Translations under genes and position numbers: made by a program
DNA from: an uncultured Colwellia sp.
GTDB taxonomy: Bacteria > Pseudomonadota > Gammaproteobacteria > Enterobacterales > Alteromonadaceae
Assembly: GCA_913057925.1 (NCBI GenBank)
Contig: CAJXPG010000021.1
Span: 1 to 36,873, forward strand
DNA length: 36,873 nt
Reading direction: 5' to 3'
Notes under the pieces: generated by a model
Seen by the model: only the letters and a program-made list of their open reading frames with translations
The model's database searches: none
Told to the model about the DNA's origin: nothing
Part shown: in pieces, positions 8,204 through 17,430 of the stretch
How the letters are laid out: every line of letters begins with the position of its first letter
Position numbering within the stretch: position 1 is the first letter of the stretch

Positions 8204-8654
8204 CAATTTATTTGTAGTTTTAAGGCTTTGGGAGGCGATGTTGCCATAGTTCTTATGGTCTAAAAATAATTTATATCTCACTCTGAGCACAAAGCGGAAG
8301 CTAGGAGTTTATCTTTTCGCCAAAATAAGATATTTCTGACCGCATATTAAAGATTAAAATGATGACTAATATGAAACGACTTATTGGTGCTGTAAACGTT
8401 TGTAAGTTTTCATTGTAAACCTCCAAATTTAGTAGCGTAAAATCTCGTGTTATTAATTACCTTTTAAAGATAGGTAAAGCGATTTACTTTGTAGTCGCTG
8501 AAACAGTTGCTATCCGAAAAATTTAGATTAATGACGTATTAAACATCAAATTGATGTGATTTGAATTTGCAGAGTACTCTATCAATTCTTTATCGTATCG
8601 ATGCTTGGTTTATTGTGCTTATTTGTTTAGCAGTAAGTTGTTTAGCAACTAGCC
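8204..8654. other. Intergenic region between hipA and the Sel1 gene
   Basis: About 450 bp with no supported coding sequence or clear terminator. The flanking genes converge here. A GAGCACAAAGCGGAA string (8285-8299) resembles GTGCGCAAAGCGGAA at 24498-24512, but the match is too short to define a repeat. Confidence 0.4.
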
Positions 8655-10196
8655 TTATAATTCACGAATGGTGACGCCACCTCCTGTGGTCCATTTTTGC
8701 AGTTGCTGCTGCCAAGGTGTTACATCCCAATTGAAATCTTCACCACGATCAATAGCTTCACGAATATAGGTCACCGCTTTAGAGAGCTGTCTTGGCTGCA
8801 TTTTTACATGCGCCATTGCTTGTAAATAATGATATTGCGGGTTTGTTTCATAATCCTCACTCAACTCATTAAGGTAAAGCAGGGCACTATCAACATCGTG
8901 TAACGCTTCATCTTTAGCGAGTAACTTCATCTCAACAAGTTTCAATTTTGCATGACGGTGCTTTTGCTCTGTTGCTTGTTCTAACCAAAATAGCGCTTTG
9001 GTTTCATCATTTATAACCCAAGGGCTATCCAGTAATATTCGCGCCAAACGGTATTGTGCCAAACTATTACCTTGTTTAGTCGCCTCAGATAGCCAGTAAA
9101 TAGCCTCTTTGATATCTTTTTGTTCTCGATACAACTTTAAGCCGTATTCGTATTTAGCAACGGTATGACCTTGTTCAGCAGCACTTTTAAGTAGTTTATC
9201 CGCTTCGCCTTCTTCTTCCGCTAACCAAGGGAAACTCATCAGCAGCATGGCATGTCGGTATATGTCTTGAGGTAATTTACTTTTCGAATACTTACTTTTC
9301 CGTTTTTTGATTCGATAATATAAGTTTTGGTGATCTCTTCTTATTCTAAACTTATCGTAGCCAGCCACCCCTAGATATGAACGGTTTACAAAGTGTACGC
9401 CTTTATCATTAAATTTGGGTTTAGGCAGTGGGCTCATACTTAAATTGTAAATGGCATCTTTAGGTACACCGATAGTGCGAATAGGGATGATATTTCTGAT
9501 AGAGCCGTCGGGAGCAATATCATAGTCAGCAATGAGAAAATAAGGGCCATCGAGCAGGCGATTAAAGCTATTGCTGCTTGTCATGTCTTTGAAGTTTACA
9601 TTACTGTCTACCGCTTCGTTTTCACCAGAAAAATCGTTATCCGTAAGAGAGTCTTCAAAACTGCTATCGTTTAAGCTATCAGTGATAGAGAGTTCAGTTT
9701 CAATGTTTTCATCAACAAAAAAATCAGAGCCTTCTAACCCTTCGTTATCACCAAATTGAATTTTATTGCTGATATTTTTTGTAACTAGTTCAGGATAGTA
9801 TTTAGCATTAACTTTGGCTTTTCCATAAGAGACTTGAAATGATTTCACCAAGGCTAAAGTTTGTTCTTTTTTTTCTGGTGCAACATTAGCGAGCAGTTGT
9901 TCGATGAATTCAGCAGAGTTTTCATAATTTTGCTCTAGCGCTAAAGAGAACCAAATTAACGCTTTAAAGTTATCAACTTTAGTGCCTAACCCTTGGTAAT
10001 GCATAACCCCTAGTTGGTAATATGCTCTCGGGTTTCCTATATCTGCAGCGGCTAAATATGCTTTGGTTGCCAAGTCATATTTTTTTTCAACAAAGTAATC
10101 ATCACCGACAAATATATTCGAAGCCAAGCTAACTTGGGCAATTGATAACAGTAATATGGCTATTAATGGCTTAAATTTTCTTGTCTTGAAATTCAT
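8655..10196 (-). CDS. Secreted Sel1/TPR-repeat protein
   Basis: This 513-residue protein has a signal peptide (ILLLSIAQVSLAS, cut near residue 26), so it acts in the periplasm or outside. Sel1-like repeats lie near residues 35-90 (AAADIGNPRAYYQLGVMHYQ, KALIWFSLALEQ). A second block spans ~330-430 (KSAAEQGHTVAKYEYGLKLY, EAIYWLSEATKQGNSLAQYR, ALFWLEQATEQKHRHAKLKL). Between them is a strongly acidic stretch (about residues 150-200, rich in Asp, Glu, Ser) and a region without recognised domain (~205-320). Sel1 repeats are protein-interaction scaffolds; no enzyme is suggested. It stands alone, convergent with hipA. The ribosome-binding site is weak. Confidence 0.85.
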   Translation of the reverse strand: MNFKTRKFKPLIAILLLSIAQVSLASNIFVGDDYFVEKKYDLATKAYLAAADIGNPRAYYQLGVMHYQGLGTKVDNFKALIWFSLALEQNYENSAEFIEQLLANVAPEKKEQTLALVKSFQVSYGKAKVNAKYYPELVTKNISNKIQFGDNEGLEGSDFFVDENIETELSITDSLNDSSFEDSLTDNDFSGENEAVDSNVNFKDMTSSNSFNRLLDGPYFLIADYDIAPDGSIRNIIPIRTIGVPKDAIYNLSMSPLPKPKFNDKGVHFVNRSYLGVAGYDKFRIRRDHQNLYYRIKKRKSKYSKSKLPQDIYRHAMLLMSFPWLAEEEGEADKLLKSAAEQGHTVAKYEYGLKLYREQKDIKEAIYWLSEATKQGNSLAQYRLARILLDSPWVINDETKALFWLEQATEQKHRHAKLKLVEMKLLAKDEALHDVDSALLYLNELSEDYETNPQYHYLQAMAHVKMQPRQLSKAVTYIREAIDRGEDFNWDVTPWQQQLQKWTTGGGVTIREL

Positions 10197-10385
10197 ATCG
10201 TCGCATAGTGGTTACTATAAAGAATAAACATTACCAGTTTTCTCCAACTTAAGTCGACTACTTTTACATAAATTTACTTAATGTGTTGGACGCTATATAA
10301 CGGTACTTTGAAAATTATTTATTTAGATTATAAATCTACTATGCTTAGGTGGTGTTGAGGTAATGCAAGACAGGTCTGCAGTAAT

Positions 10386-11970
10386 ATGTTGTTAATTAAT
10401 CATTTAGTTGGGTTAGTTAGTTCAGTTGTTATATGTGTACTCATGACTTCAAGTCATGCGGTAATGGCGTCTGACCTCAGCTTAGCTGAACTTGATCTGC
10501 TGCATAAAAATGTTTTGATGGATAGAGAAAACACCATAAAAAAAGCTAAAGCCCTCTACTTGAAAGCCAAAAAAAACAAAAACCGTCATGATGAACTTGA
10601 ATATTTGTACCGATACACCTTGGTTGATTTTTATACTGGGGTAGGTAAAAAGTTATTAAACCGTGTTAACAAAGGCATTAAATTAGCTGAGTCAATAAAT
10701 GAGCCAGCTTATTTAGCAGGCTTTTATGCATTACGTTCAAAAATTTATGTTAGCCAAGCTGACGAAAATAAAGCTAGAGCCTCAATTAAAAAAGCCATAT
10801 TACTGGCACAAAACAATCTGAATACTAAGCAAGAATTTACCTTTAAATTGCACTTAGCAGACATTTTTATGCAGCAATATAATGCTAATAGAGCATTACA
10901 ATTGGTGCTTGAAGCTTATAAATTTTTTGAACAAGAAAACCATGACTATGAAATGGCAATATCGCTTAAACACTTAGCGGGCATTTATGAAAATGATCAG
11001 CAATGGGATAAAGCCATAGAGTATTATTTAAGAGCACTAAACCTTAACTCATTTGATAAACGCGGTTATGTAACCGCAATTATTTATCTTGATATTGCCA
11101 AAGCCTATCAGCAAGTTGAAGAATTTGAAAATTCAGATAAGTACTTAAATAAAGCCCTAAAAGTTTTTGATTCATTACAGCTATTCTCAGGGATGGGCGA
11201 TGTTTATTTTCATCAAGCAAAAAATAAGCTGGCTAAATTTTAGTTTATTCAAGCAATTGAATTATATAATAAAGCTACAATTAATTTTAATAAAAAGAAT
11301 CAAAATGATGGTGTTTTCTATAGTCACATAGGTCTAGCATTCGCTTATGGGGAATTAAACAATTTCAGTGATGCGCAAGAGCACATTAAACGGGCTAAAG
11401 TTCTCTATAAAAAGCATAAAAATAAAAGCTTTGAAATTGCTTTGTTGGAGGCTGAAAAACATTATAGCGAGAAGCAAGGCAAGTTTAGAAAAGCTTATCA
11501 ACTTTATCAACAACTAGAAACCTTAAAAAGTACCTTTAAAGAAAAAAAAATAAGCAAGTTTTGCGTAAATTACAATCGAGTTTTGATGGTGAAATTAAGC
11601 AGAAAGAAAATGAGTTGTTAATGAAAATGATTCATACGGGCATGGTGAAGGCGATAAAGTACTCAAAGCTTTTTGTCGTATTACTGAAGAAAACATCCGA
11701 CTTCAAGATAAACTGGGACGTTTTGGCGGCGAAGAATTCATTGTTATTTTTCCACATACCGATATCAATGAAATTGATGCGCTGATCAAGAGGATCAGTA
11801 CACAATTACGTCATTACTCTTTGCCTGATGCTGAACATAAAGTCACTTTTAGTATCGGCGTGACTAAAAAACGCGCAGGCGATGAATCCGTTGACGATAT
11901 GATTAAAAGGGCAGATGAAGCCGTATACAAGGCAAAAGAACAGGGACGAGACCGCCTAGTTGAGTGTTGA
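10386..11970 (+). pseudogene. Decayed TPR-GGDEF diguanylate cyclase gene
   Basis: The first part (10386-11243) encodes a signal/anchor and TPR helices (KAIEYYLRALNLN, YLDIAKAYQQVEEF). An in-frame TAG at 11241 interrupts it, yet the same frame continues with more TPR (AIELYNKATINF, HIGLAFAYGEL, AYQLYQQLE) to about 11550. Near an A9 run at 11542-11550 the frame shifts (KLQSSFDGEIKQKENELL at 11564-11617), then shifts again around 11633-11641. From 11641 to the TGA at 11968 it encodes the C-terminal half of a GGDEF domain, with HGEGDKVL, GRFGGEEF and RADEAVYKAKEQGRDR. The usual membrane helix and the first half of GGDEF (DxLTGLxNRR) are missing between ~11632 and 11641, so there is also an internal deletion. 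At least one nonsense, two frame changes and one deletion mean no functional cyclase. Confidence 0.85.
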
Positions 11971-12123
11971 GATATCGACTTGTCTTGTAGAAAACTCAAC
12001 GATATAAAACGTGAAAAGTCAGTTGTTTAAAATTAATGCTGTTAATCTAGTGCGATTAAATGCTAGTATGTCCTTTAAATATAATACACATCAATGCTGG
12101 TGTTATTCAATAAGGACGTTACT

Positions 12124-13149
12124 TTGCATTTTAAAATAAGCACAACGCTAGCTTTTCTAGTTCTCATTTTGTCGGCTTGTGGTGGTGGGGCTGATAGTAT
12201 TCCTATCGTTAAAGATGATACACCTGCAAAGCCTAATACAACACCCACACCCTCAGAATTTACTATTTCAACGAATAATGTTGAAACAGCTGCATCAATC
12301 GCAATAACTTCCACTTTTAATAACTTCGCATTAAATACTTCAAGCATTTTTACACAAAGCACTATTGAAAAAACTGCTGTGCAATTGCAAATTAATACCC
12401 GTGATCAGGTTCTTAAACCGTTAAAAAGAGCGATTTCTTCTGGAGCTGCCTATAGCGAGGATGTTAATGCTATCACAACAGACTGTGCAATAAGCGGCAC
12501 CTTAACTACCACTATTAATTTTCAAAAAACTTTTAGCTTGTCTCTTGAAGACAGTGTCAAAATTGAAGCGATGAACTGTCATGATGGCAGTAGTATTACC
12601 AATGGTTCGTTCACTTATCAATTTACCCAGTTGACTGATTTTAATGATTTTGACGATTACACCGTTTTAGGTCTAGATATGATTTTTGATAAGTACTCTA
12701 TTAATTTTCTTGAAAAAAATAAAGAAGTTACGGTAACGAGTATGTATTCATTGCTGATCACACAAGATGAGTATTCACAGAAAGTTGATATTTCATCACC
12801 TGTACTTGGTATTGTCGTTAATGATTATCTTCAACTTATTCAAAATTTAGAGATTGAAAAAACATACATTCATAATACTAATATTGAAACCATCACCGCT
12901 AGCAGCGACTTGCACGATAATGCTTTATTTGGCTTGATTAATATCACTACATTAGATGGCTTTGAGTTTTACGGTCAGGATAGTGATGCCCCAACATCAG
13001 GTCGAATAAAAATTACCGCAGAAGATAACTCCTCAATTATATTAACCGTATTAAATACTAACGATGTGCAGTTGGATGCAGATTATAATGCTGATGATGT
13101 TATCGACGAAACGCGAGTAGTTAGCTGGGAAAGTTTGCTTTATCCTTAA
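12124..13149 (+). CDS. Hypothetical lipoprotein
   Basis: The start is taken at TTG 12124 because AAGGA lies 7 nt upstream and the resulting N-terminus is a compact lipoprotein signal (MHFKISTTLAFLVLILSAC). An in-frame ATG at 12094 would add 10 residues and has no ribosome-binding site. After the lipidated Cys comes a Gly/Thr/Pro linker (GGGADSIPIVKDDTPAKP). The mature part is beta-rich with two possible disulfide cysteines (TDCAISG, MNCHDGSS). The C-terminal ~60 residues (SGRIKITAEDNSSIILTVLN, DADYNADDVIDETRVVSWES) resemble short motifs in uncharacterised lipoproteins of marine gammaproteobacteria. Function unknown; probably outer-membrane anchored, single-gene unit. Confidence 0.8.
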   Translation: MHFKISTTLAFLVLILSACGGGADSIPIVKDDTPAKPNTTPTPSEFTISTNNVETAASIAITSTFNNFALNTSSIFTQSTIEKTAVQLQINTRDQVLKPLKRAISSGAAYSEDVNAITTDCAISGTLTTTINFQKTFSLSLEDSVKIEAMNCHDGSSITNGSFTYQFTQLTDFNDFDDYTVLGLDMIFDKYSINFLEKNKEVTVTSMYSLLITQDEYSQKVDISSPVLGIVVNDYLQLIQNLEIEKTYIHNTNIETITASSDLHDNALFGLINITTLDGFEFYGQDSDAPTSGRIKITAEDNSSIILTVLNTNDVQLDADYNADDVIDETRVVSWESLLYP

Positions 13150-13308
13150 TACTTTAGTACTTCAATACTTTTTTGTGCTTCTAAATATGAGTACTTTATT
13201 TGTTTTAAGTCAGTTTGTCTGAGCTATTAAACTCAAAATCGCTAATATGCCTAGAGCAGAAAATACCAGCGCCGCAAGCGGATAATACATTGTAACTTGA
13301 AAGCATAC

Positions 13309-13346
13309 CTCGTCACTTTAGCAATCAGTTAAGCTAAAATGACGAG
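13309..13346. terminator. Hairpin between convergent genes
   Basis: CTCGTCACTTTAGC (13309-13322) pairs with GCTAAAATGACGAG (13333-13346), 14 bp with one mismatch that would be G-U in one transcript. It lies between the convergent lipoprotein and PEP-CTERM genes. T runs are absent, so bidirectional termination is only likely. Confidence 0.5.
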
Positions 13347-13366
13347 AGCCTCGCCGGATTTACTGA

Positions 13367-13975
13367 TTACTTTGGCTTGTTTAACTTCGAAGTTTTTAGT
13401 TGTTTTCGTCTAACAACCATACCAGCTAGAGCAAGTGAAAAAATGGTTACTGTGGCAGGCTCAGCAATGGTTGCATCTACTTTATCATTACTCTGCTCAG
13501 TAAACTTACCATCGAACACAGCCCAAGCATATCGGCTACTTGTCTTGGGTAAAAATATGTTTGAGTCGCCACCGAGTGTAAAAAAGTGGGATTTTAACCC
13601 TGAATTTGTTGCTTTAGTCGTGCTGGTCCATATGTGATCATCATCTAATAACCTATTGCTAAATAAATCGAAATCATTTTTTGATTGCTGTAGTGATAAG
13701 CCTTCATCTAAGCTAGCTAAGCGCCAATCATCATGACCAAAAACTTCAAGCTCTTCAGACCATATTTTTGCTTCAGAAAAAGTTAGTTTTCCGTCTTTAT
13801 CATAACCGCTTGTTTTGACATAAGAGATATTCGCGAGCCAAGTAATGTTGGAGACATCATCATAAATCAAGTTGTGATCCTTGCTAATGATTAAGCCGGC
13901 ATTGGCTGAGCTTGTTATGCTTAACAGTGTTAGCACTGACAGGGATGTAAATAATTTTTTAAATAATAGCTTCAT
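13367..13975 (-). CDS. PEP-CTERM sorted protein with DUF1566-like domain
   Basis: This 202-residue protein starts at ATG behind GGAGAAGAG. The signal peptide is SLSVLTLLSITSSANA. The body carries the Lcl/DUF1566 pattern: LIYDDVSNITWLANISY, KIWSEELEVFGHDDWRLASL and HIWTST, ending in RYAWAVFDG. The C-terminus is a sorting tail (AEPATVTIFSLALAGMVVRR): EPAT motif, hydrophobic helix, basic end. This is the PEP-CTERM signal processed by exosortase in bacteria that make exopolysaccharide. It predicts a surface or matrix protein; no exosortase gene is in the window. The first residue of the motif is Ala rather than the more common Val-Pro. Confidence 0.85.
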   Translation of the reverse strand: MKLLFKKLFTSLSVLTLLSITSSANAGLIISKDHNLIYDDVSNITWLANISYVKTSGYDKDGKLTFSEAKIWSEELEVFGHDDWRLASLDEGLSLQQSKNDFDLFSNRLLDDDHIWTSTTKATNSGLKSHFFTLGGDSNIFLPKTSSRYAWAVFDGKFTEQSNDKVDATIAEPATVTIFSLALAGMVVRRKQLKTSKLNKPK

Positions 13976-14102
13976 GTTCTCTTCTCCGACACGTTTATAG
14001 ACCTGTTTGTTACCGTTATTTATTTCAGTAACTCAAGATTTGGCTTTTATAAATAATAAACCTATGATGTAGTGTGAAGCTAGTCACTTAATCGGATTTC
14101 TC

Positions 14103-14146
14103 GTATCAAGTTGTCGTAAATAACCGGCTTTACGACAACTTGATAC
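14103..14146. promoter_or_regulatory. 44-bp palindrome, copy A (perfect)
   Basis: GTATCAAGTTGTCGTAAA (14103-14120) is inverted exactly at 14129-14146 around an 8-nt spacer, 83 bp before the response-regulator start. Variants occur at 16447-16489 and 20880-20923. The right arm ends in TTGATAC, which could overlap a -35 element. It is probably a regulator binding site, likely for the adjacent OmpR-type regulator. Confidence 0.7.
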
Positions 14147-14229
14147 AATTTAATTTTATTGTCTAAGCTGTTTTAGGTATTCTATTTTCGTTATAGTGAC
14201 CTTAATATATAAAAGAGATTGGTGGTATT

Positions 14230-14940
14230 TTGACTCATATTTTAATTGTGGATGATAACGCAGATATTCGGCAACCACTGCAGCGATATTTAACTGATCA
14301 CGGATTACGAGTTACCTGTGCTGATGGTGGCGTTGCCATGCGTGAAACCCTTAAAAATAGTGCAATTGATCTGATACTACTCGACATCATGATGCCAGGA
14401 GAAGATGGCTTATCTTTATGTCGCTTTGTGCAAGATACTTTAAAAATTCCGGTTATTTTATTAACGGCTTTAGGTGAAGATGCCGATAGAGTTGTTGGCC
14501 TTGAAATGGGAGCCGATGATTATGTACGTAAGCCATTTAACCCAAGAGTTTTACTTGCCAAAATAAAAGCAGTACTTCGCCGCAGTCAAAGCTCCCCAGT
14601 ACAAACACAGCCTATAGAGTCAGACATCTTGTTATTTGCTGATTGGAAATTCGATATAAATCAAAGGGAGCTGATTGATAGTGAGGGCATGGCCGTAGCG
14701 CTAAGCAGTGTTGAATATAAATTGTTGTATGCTTTTCTTTTAAGGCCTAAAACGACATTAAGCCGAGATCAATTATTGGATTTAACCCATGGTCGTGAAG
14801 CAAAAGCCTTTGATCGCAGTATTGACAACTCAATCAGCAGATTGAGACGTAAAGTTGAAGAAGACGCTAGTTCTCCTAAACTAATCAAAACGGTTTGGGG
14901 TGGAGGTTATATGCTAACTGTTGACGTTATACATCAATGA
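14230..14940 (+). CDS. OmpR-family response regulator
   Basis: The protein has 236 residues; the start is TTG 14230 with GGTGG just upstream. The N-terminal receiver (residues 1-120) has every phosphorylation residue: acidic pair Asp8-Asp9 (ILIVDDN), phospho-acceptor Asp52 (LILLDIMMPGEDG), Thr79 (VILLTAL) and Lys101 (VRKPF). The C-terminal winged helix (residues ~130-230) shows VALSSVEYKLLYAFL, LSRDQLLDLTHGR, DRSIDNSISRLRRKV and KTVWGGGYML, as in OmpR. It overlaps the kinase gene by 4 nt (ATGA), so the two are co-translated. A perfect palindrome upstream suggests autoregulation. The regulated genes may include the orphan regulator at 16562 and the surface-protein/receptor pair, which have related palindromes. 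Confidence 0.95.
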   Translation: MTHILIVDDNADIRQPLQRYLTDHGLRVTCADGGVAMRETLKNSAIDLILLDIMMPGEDGLSLCRFVQDTLKIPVILLTALGEDADRVVGLEMGADDYVRKPFNPRVLLAKIKAVLRRSQSSPVQTQPIESDILLFADWKFDINQRELIDSEGMAVALSSVEYKLLYAFLLRPKTTLSRDQLLDLTHGREAKAFDRSIDNSISRLRRKVEEDASSPKLIKTVWGGGYMLTVDVIHQ

Positions 14941-16328
14941 TAAGGCTTATGCCAAAGCGTTTAGCAGGTCAGTTGATATTATTATTATTAACTACGTTAG
15001 TGCTGTCCCAGTTATTTACCTTAATATTTTCGTTGTCTGAAACCGATAGCATGCTCAAACGCGTTGAAGATAATAGAATCTTAAGGAAATCAGCTCTGGT
15101 TGCTAATGCCTTGACGCAAATTCCAGTAGAGAACCACCAAGCGATTGTTAATTTATTAACGACTTTTAGGATCCAATACCATCTTGATGATAAACCAAGG
15201 ATCCCAACTCACTTATTGAACAATGGTCAAGACAATAAAGTTGAATTGTTGAAGGAAACGCTTATTCGTAGCTATGACAAAATTTATGTTCATCAGTATC
15301 CTGCGCCAGAGCACCGGATAATCTTTATTTTTAAAAATATTTTTGGCCATTTTTTTTCTTTTGCAAGTAATAAAAAGCAGACAGAGTTACGTCCTTTGCT
15401 TCTCTCGACCTCGATTATGCTTGAACAAGGGCATTGGCTAAACATGACCGTATATGGACGAGTTTCTTTTCCTAGCTGGGCTTTTTTGGCGCTGACTTCA
15501 TTATTGGTGATGTCACTTGTTGCAACCCTCATTGTTGTTTTTAGTATTAAACGTATAACTCGGCCACTTAAAGAGCTTACAAGCAAAGCACTGCTCTTAG
15601 GCGTTGGTGAAGAGGTTGAGCCTATTAAAGAACGAGGCCCAGAAGATATTAAAGACACTATTTCTGCATTTAATACGATGCAGCTTCGTTTAAAAAATAT
15701 CATTACGCACCGCACACGCTCTTTAGCGGCCATGTCCCATGATTTACGCACACCATTAACATCAATGCGTTTGCATGCAGAGTTTATTCATGACCCTGAA
15801 ACTCAGGATCGCATTGTCGAAAAAATTGATGAGATGGAGCATATTACTAAGGCGACTATTTCATTTGCTAAGCAAGATTCCTGGTCTGAAAAGCGCAGAC
15901 AGGTAGATATTTCTGCTTTGGTAGATAGTTTGTGCCAAGACTTATCAGATATTGGTTTATCAGTAGAATTCGAGCTTACTGACAGAATGAGTTACAGCTG
16001 TCGCCCTAATGCACTAAGACGAGCATTTAGTAACTTGATAGAGAATGGCGTTAAATATGGACATGCCGTTTTAGTAAAAATTTTAGAAGAAGAAGAAACC
16101 CTCAATATTATTATTTCTGATCAGGGACCAGGTATTGAAGATTCGCAGCAAAAGCGAATCTTTGAACCGTTTGAGCGACTTGAAGAGTCTAGAAACAATC
16201 AATCTGGAGGGCTTGGTTTAGGAATGACCATTGCTTTAACCATAATCCGAGGTCACGGCGGTGATATTACTTTGCATAATAGGGCTAACCAAGGCCTAGA
16301 TGTCATGGTTATCTTACCTAAGCAATAG
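14937..16328 (+). CDS. EnvZ-type sensor histidine kinase
   Basis: The 463-residue protein has one membrane helix at ~8-30 (QLILLLLTTLVLSQLFTLIF), a periplasmic sensor region of ~140 residues, and a second helix at ~178-200 (AFLALTSLLVMSLVATLIVV). A HAMP linker follows (RITRPLKELTSKA). The HisKA box is AAMSHDLRTPLTS, with His268 as phospho-acceptor. The ATPase domain shows NLIENGVKYG (N box), DQGPGIE (G1) and GGLGLGMTIA (G2). It phosphorylates the regulator encoded just upstream. The ligand is unknown; the sensor region lacks a family I recognise. A CCAAAA repeat follows the gene. Confidence 0.95.
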   Translation: MIRLMPKRLAGQLILLLLTTLVLSQLFTLIFSLSETDSMLKRVEDNRILRKSALVANALTQIPVENHQAIVNLLTTFRIQYHLDDKPRIPTHLLNNGQDNKVELLKETLIRSYDKIYVHQYPAPEHRIIFIFKNIFGHFFSFASNKKQTELRPLLLSTSIMLEQGHWLNMTVYGRVSFPSWAFLALTSLLVMSLVATLIVVFSIKRITRPLKELTSKALLLGVGEEVEPIKERGPEDIKDTISAFNTMQLRLKNIITHRTRSLAAMSHDLRTPLTSMRLHAEFIHDPETQDRIVEKIDEMEHITKATISFAKQDSWSEKRRQVDISALVDSLCQDLSDIGLSVEFELTDRMSYSCRPNALRRAFSNLIENGVKYGHAVLVKILEEEETLNIIISDQGPGIEDSQQKRIFEPFERLEESRNNQSGGLGLGMTIALTIIRGHGGDITLHNRANQGLDVMVILPKQ

Positions 16329-16377
16329 CGTCACGTCAGAGAGTAAATCCTTCATTTTTCACAATCACACTGCTTAA

Positions 16378-16413
16378 CCAAAACCAAAACCAAAACCAAA
16401 ACCAAAACCAAAA
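16378..16413 (+). repeat. Six perfect CCAAAA repeats
   Basis: A hexanucleotide repeat CCAAAA occurs six times without error over 36 bp, 50 bp after the kinase stop and before the orphan regulator's promoter. Such tracts vary in copy number by slippage; it lies outside coding sequence, so any effect would be on promoter spacing or the transcript end. Confidence 0.9.
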
Positions 16414-16446
16414 GCGCAAAGCAAATATAACAATTCTGTTGATTTG

Positions 16447-16489
16447 TTATCAACTTGTCTCAGACCTCGAAATTGCGACACCTTGATAC
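16447..16489. promoter_or_regulatory. Palindrome copy B (imperfect), upstream of the orphan regulator
   Basis: The left half TTATCAACTTGTC and the right half (inverse of GTATCAAGGTGTCGCAA) match the arms of the perfect copy at 14103, with spacing one base shorter. It ends 72 bp before the orphan regulator start. Confidence 0.6.
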
Positions 16490-16561
16490 AATGTTTTTTA
16501 TATCCAAAATCCATATTAGATACACTATTACCAAACAAAGATTGTTAATAGGAAGTGATTT

Positions 16562-17197
16562 ATGAACATAGAAACTGATATCAGTCGTCAAGCTTTGCTC
16601 AAGCGCTATCTTGGAGATAAAGATATTGCAGAGTTGACATCGCCTAACTTGATATCAACTGCCGGCAAGCTTAAAGGCAAGGCATTTGATTCACTTATGA
16701 TTGATGTTAATAAGTCTAAATCAAATGCTTTTGATGCATTACAGGCTTTAAGGTTGTCTATTGATATTGCGGTTGTTCTGATAGAAAGTGGCATACTTAA
16801 TATTAAAGGACAAAAATCTCATAGTTTGGCTGATCTAGAAAAGGTCATGGATGACAATATTGTTGAGCTATACCACCGCATCGATAATTTTGTAAATATG
16901 GGAGACTTAACCATTATAAAAACAAGTCGCCAAGTATTGATTGAAAATGAGTCGTTGAACCTAACACCAAACGAGTTTAACTTGTTAGTATTATTAGTAG
17001 ATGCTGCAGGCTCTATCGTGACTAAAGAGGTATTAAGTCAGGAAGGGGTTGGTCGAGAATTCCAAGCACATCATCGAAGTGTTGAAATGCATCTTAGCAA
17101 CCTGAGAAGAAAATTAGGCACAGATGATAAAGGTCGAGAGAGAATAAAAACCATACGTGGTATTGGCTATCAATATTTAATTTATCCAGACGCTTAA
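16562..17197 (+). CDS. Orphan winged-helix regulator with degenerate receiver
   Basis: The protein has 211 residues; ATG 16562 follows AGGA. The C-terminal ~90 residues are an OmpR-type winged helix (LNLTPNEFNLLVLLVDAAG, IVTKEVLSQEGVGREF, HHRSVEMHLSNLRRKLG, IKTIRGIGYQYLI). The N-terminal ~115 residues resemble a shrunken receiver: FDSLMIDVNKSKSNAFDALQ keeps an Asp (Asp48) near the phospho-acceptor position, and DNIVELYHRIDNFV matches the last helix. The double-acid pocket and the conserved Thr and Lys are not evident. It is probably not regulated by phosphorylation in the normal way. No kinase is adjacent in an operon, and the gene has its own promoter region (with palindrome copy B) and terminator. 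It may act with, or under, the two-component system upstream. Confidence 0.8.
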   Translation: MNIETDISRQALLKRYLGDKDIAELTSPNLISTAGKLKGKAFDSLMIDVNKSKSNAFDALQALRLSIDIAVVLIESGILNIKGQKSHSLADLEKVMDDNIVELYHRIDNFVNMGDLTIIKTSRQVLIENESLNLTPNEFNLLVLLVDAAGSIVTKEVLSQEGVGREFQAHHRSVEMHLSNLRRKLGTDDKGRERIKTIRGIGYQYLIYPDA

Positions 17198-17212
17198 TCA
17201 ATGAATAACAAT

Positions 17213-17243
17213 AAGGGAGCTATATAAAGCTCCCTTGTCTTTT
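17213..17243 (+). terminator. Rho-independent terminator after the orphan regulator
   Basis: AAGGGAGCT (17213-17221) pairs with AGCTCCCTT (17228-17236), 9 bp with a 6-nt loop, followed by GTCTTTT. Confidence 0.8.
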
Positions 17244-17430
17244 ACTAATCATACTAACGCCAATTAACGAGTTATTCTCACTGAACAATCAAAGCAGCCT
17301 CGTATATACCTTCTTGATAATCACTGTAAAACACACTGAAACCAAGGTGAAATTTAATCACTTCTTTTGTTGCCCCCTAACTTGGTAGCTTCCTATTTCC
17401 TTTTTCATGGTTTTAATTACTTACTAGCCG

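Noticed and set aside
11561-11785. Independent small gene inside the GGDEF remnant
   Set aside because: The first part continues the coiled-coil of the broken gene, and the remainder is an out-of-frame reading of the GGDEF sequence.
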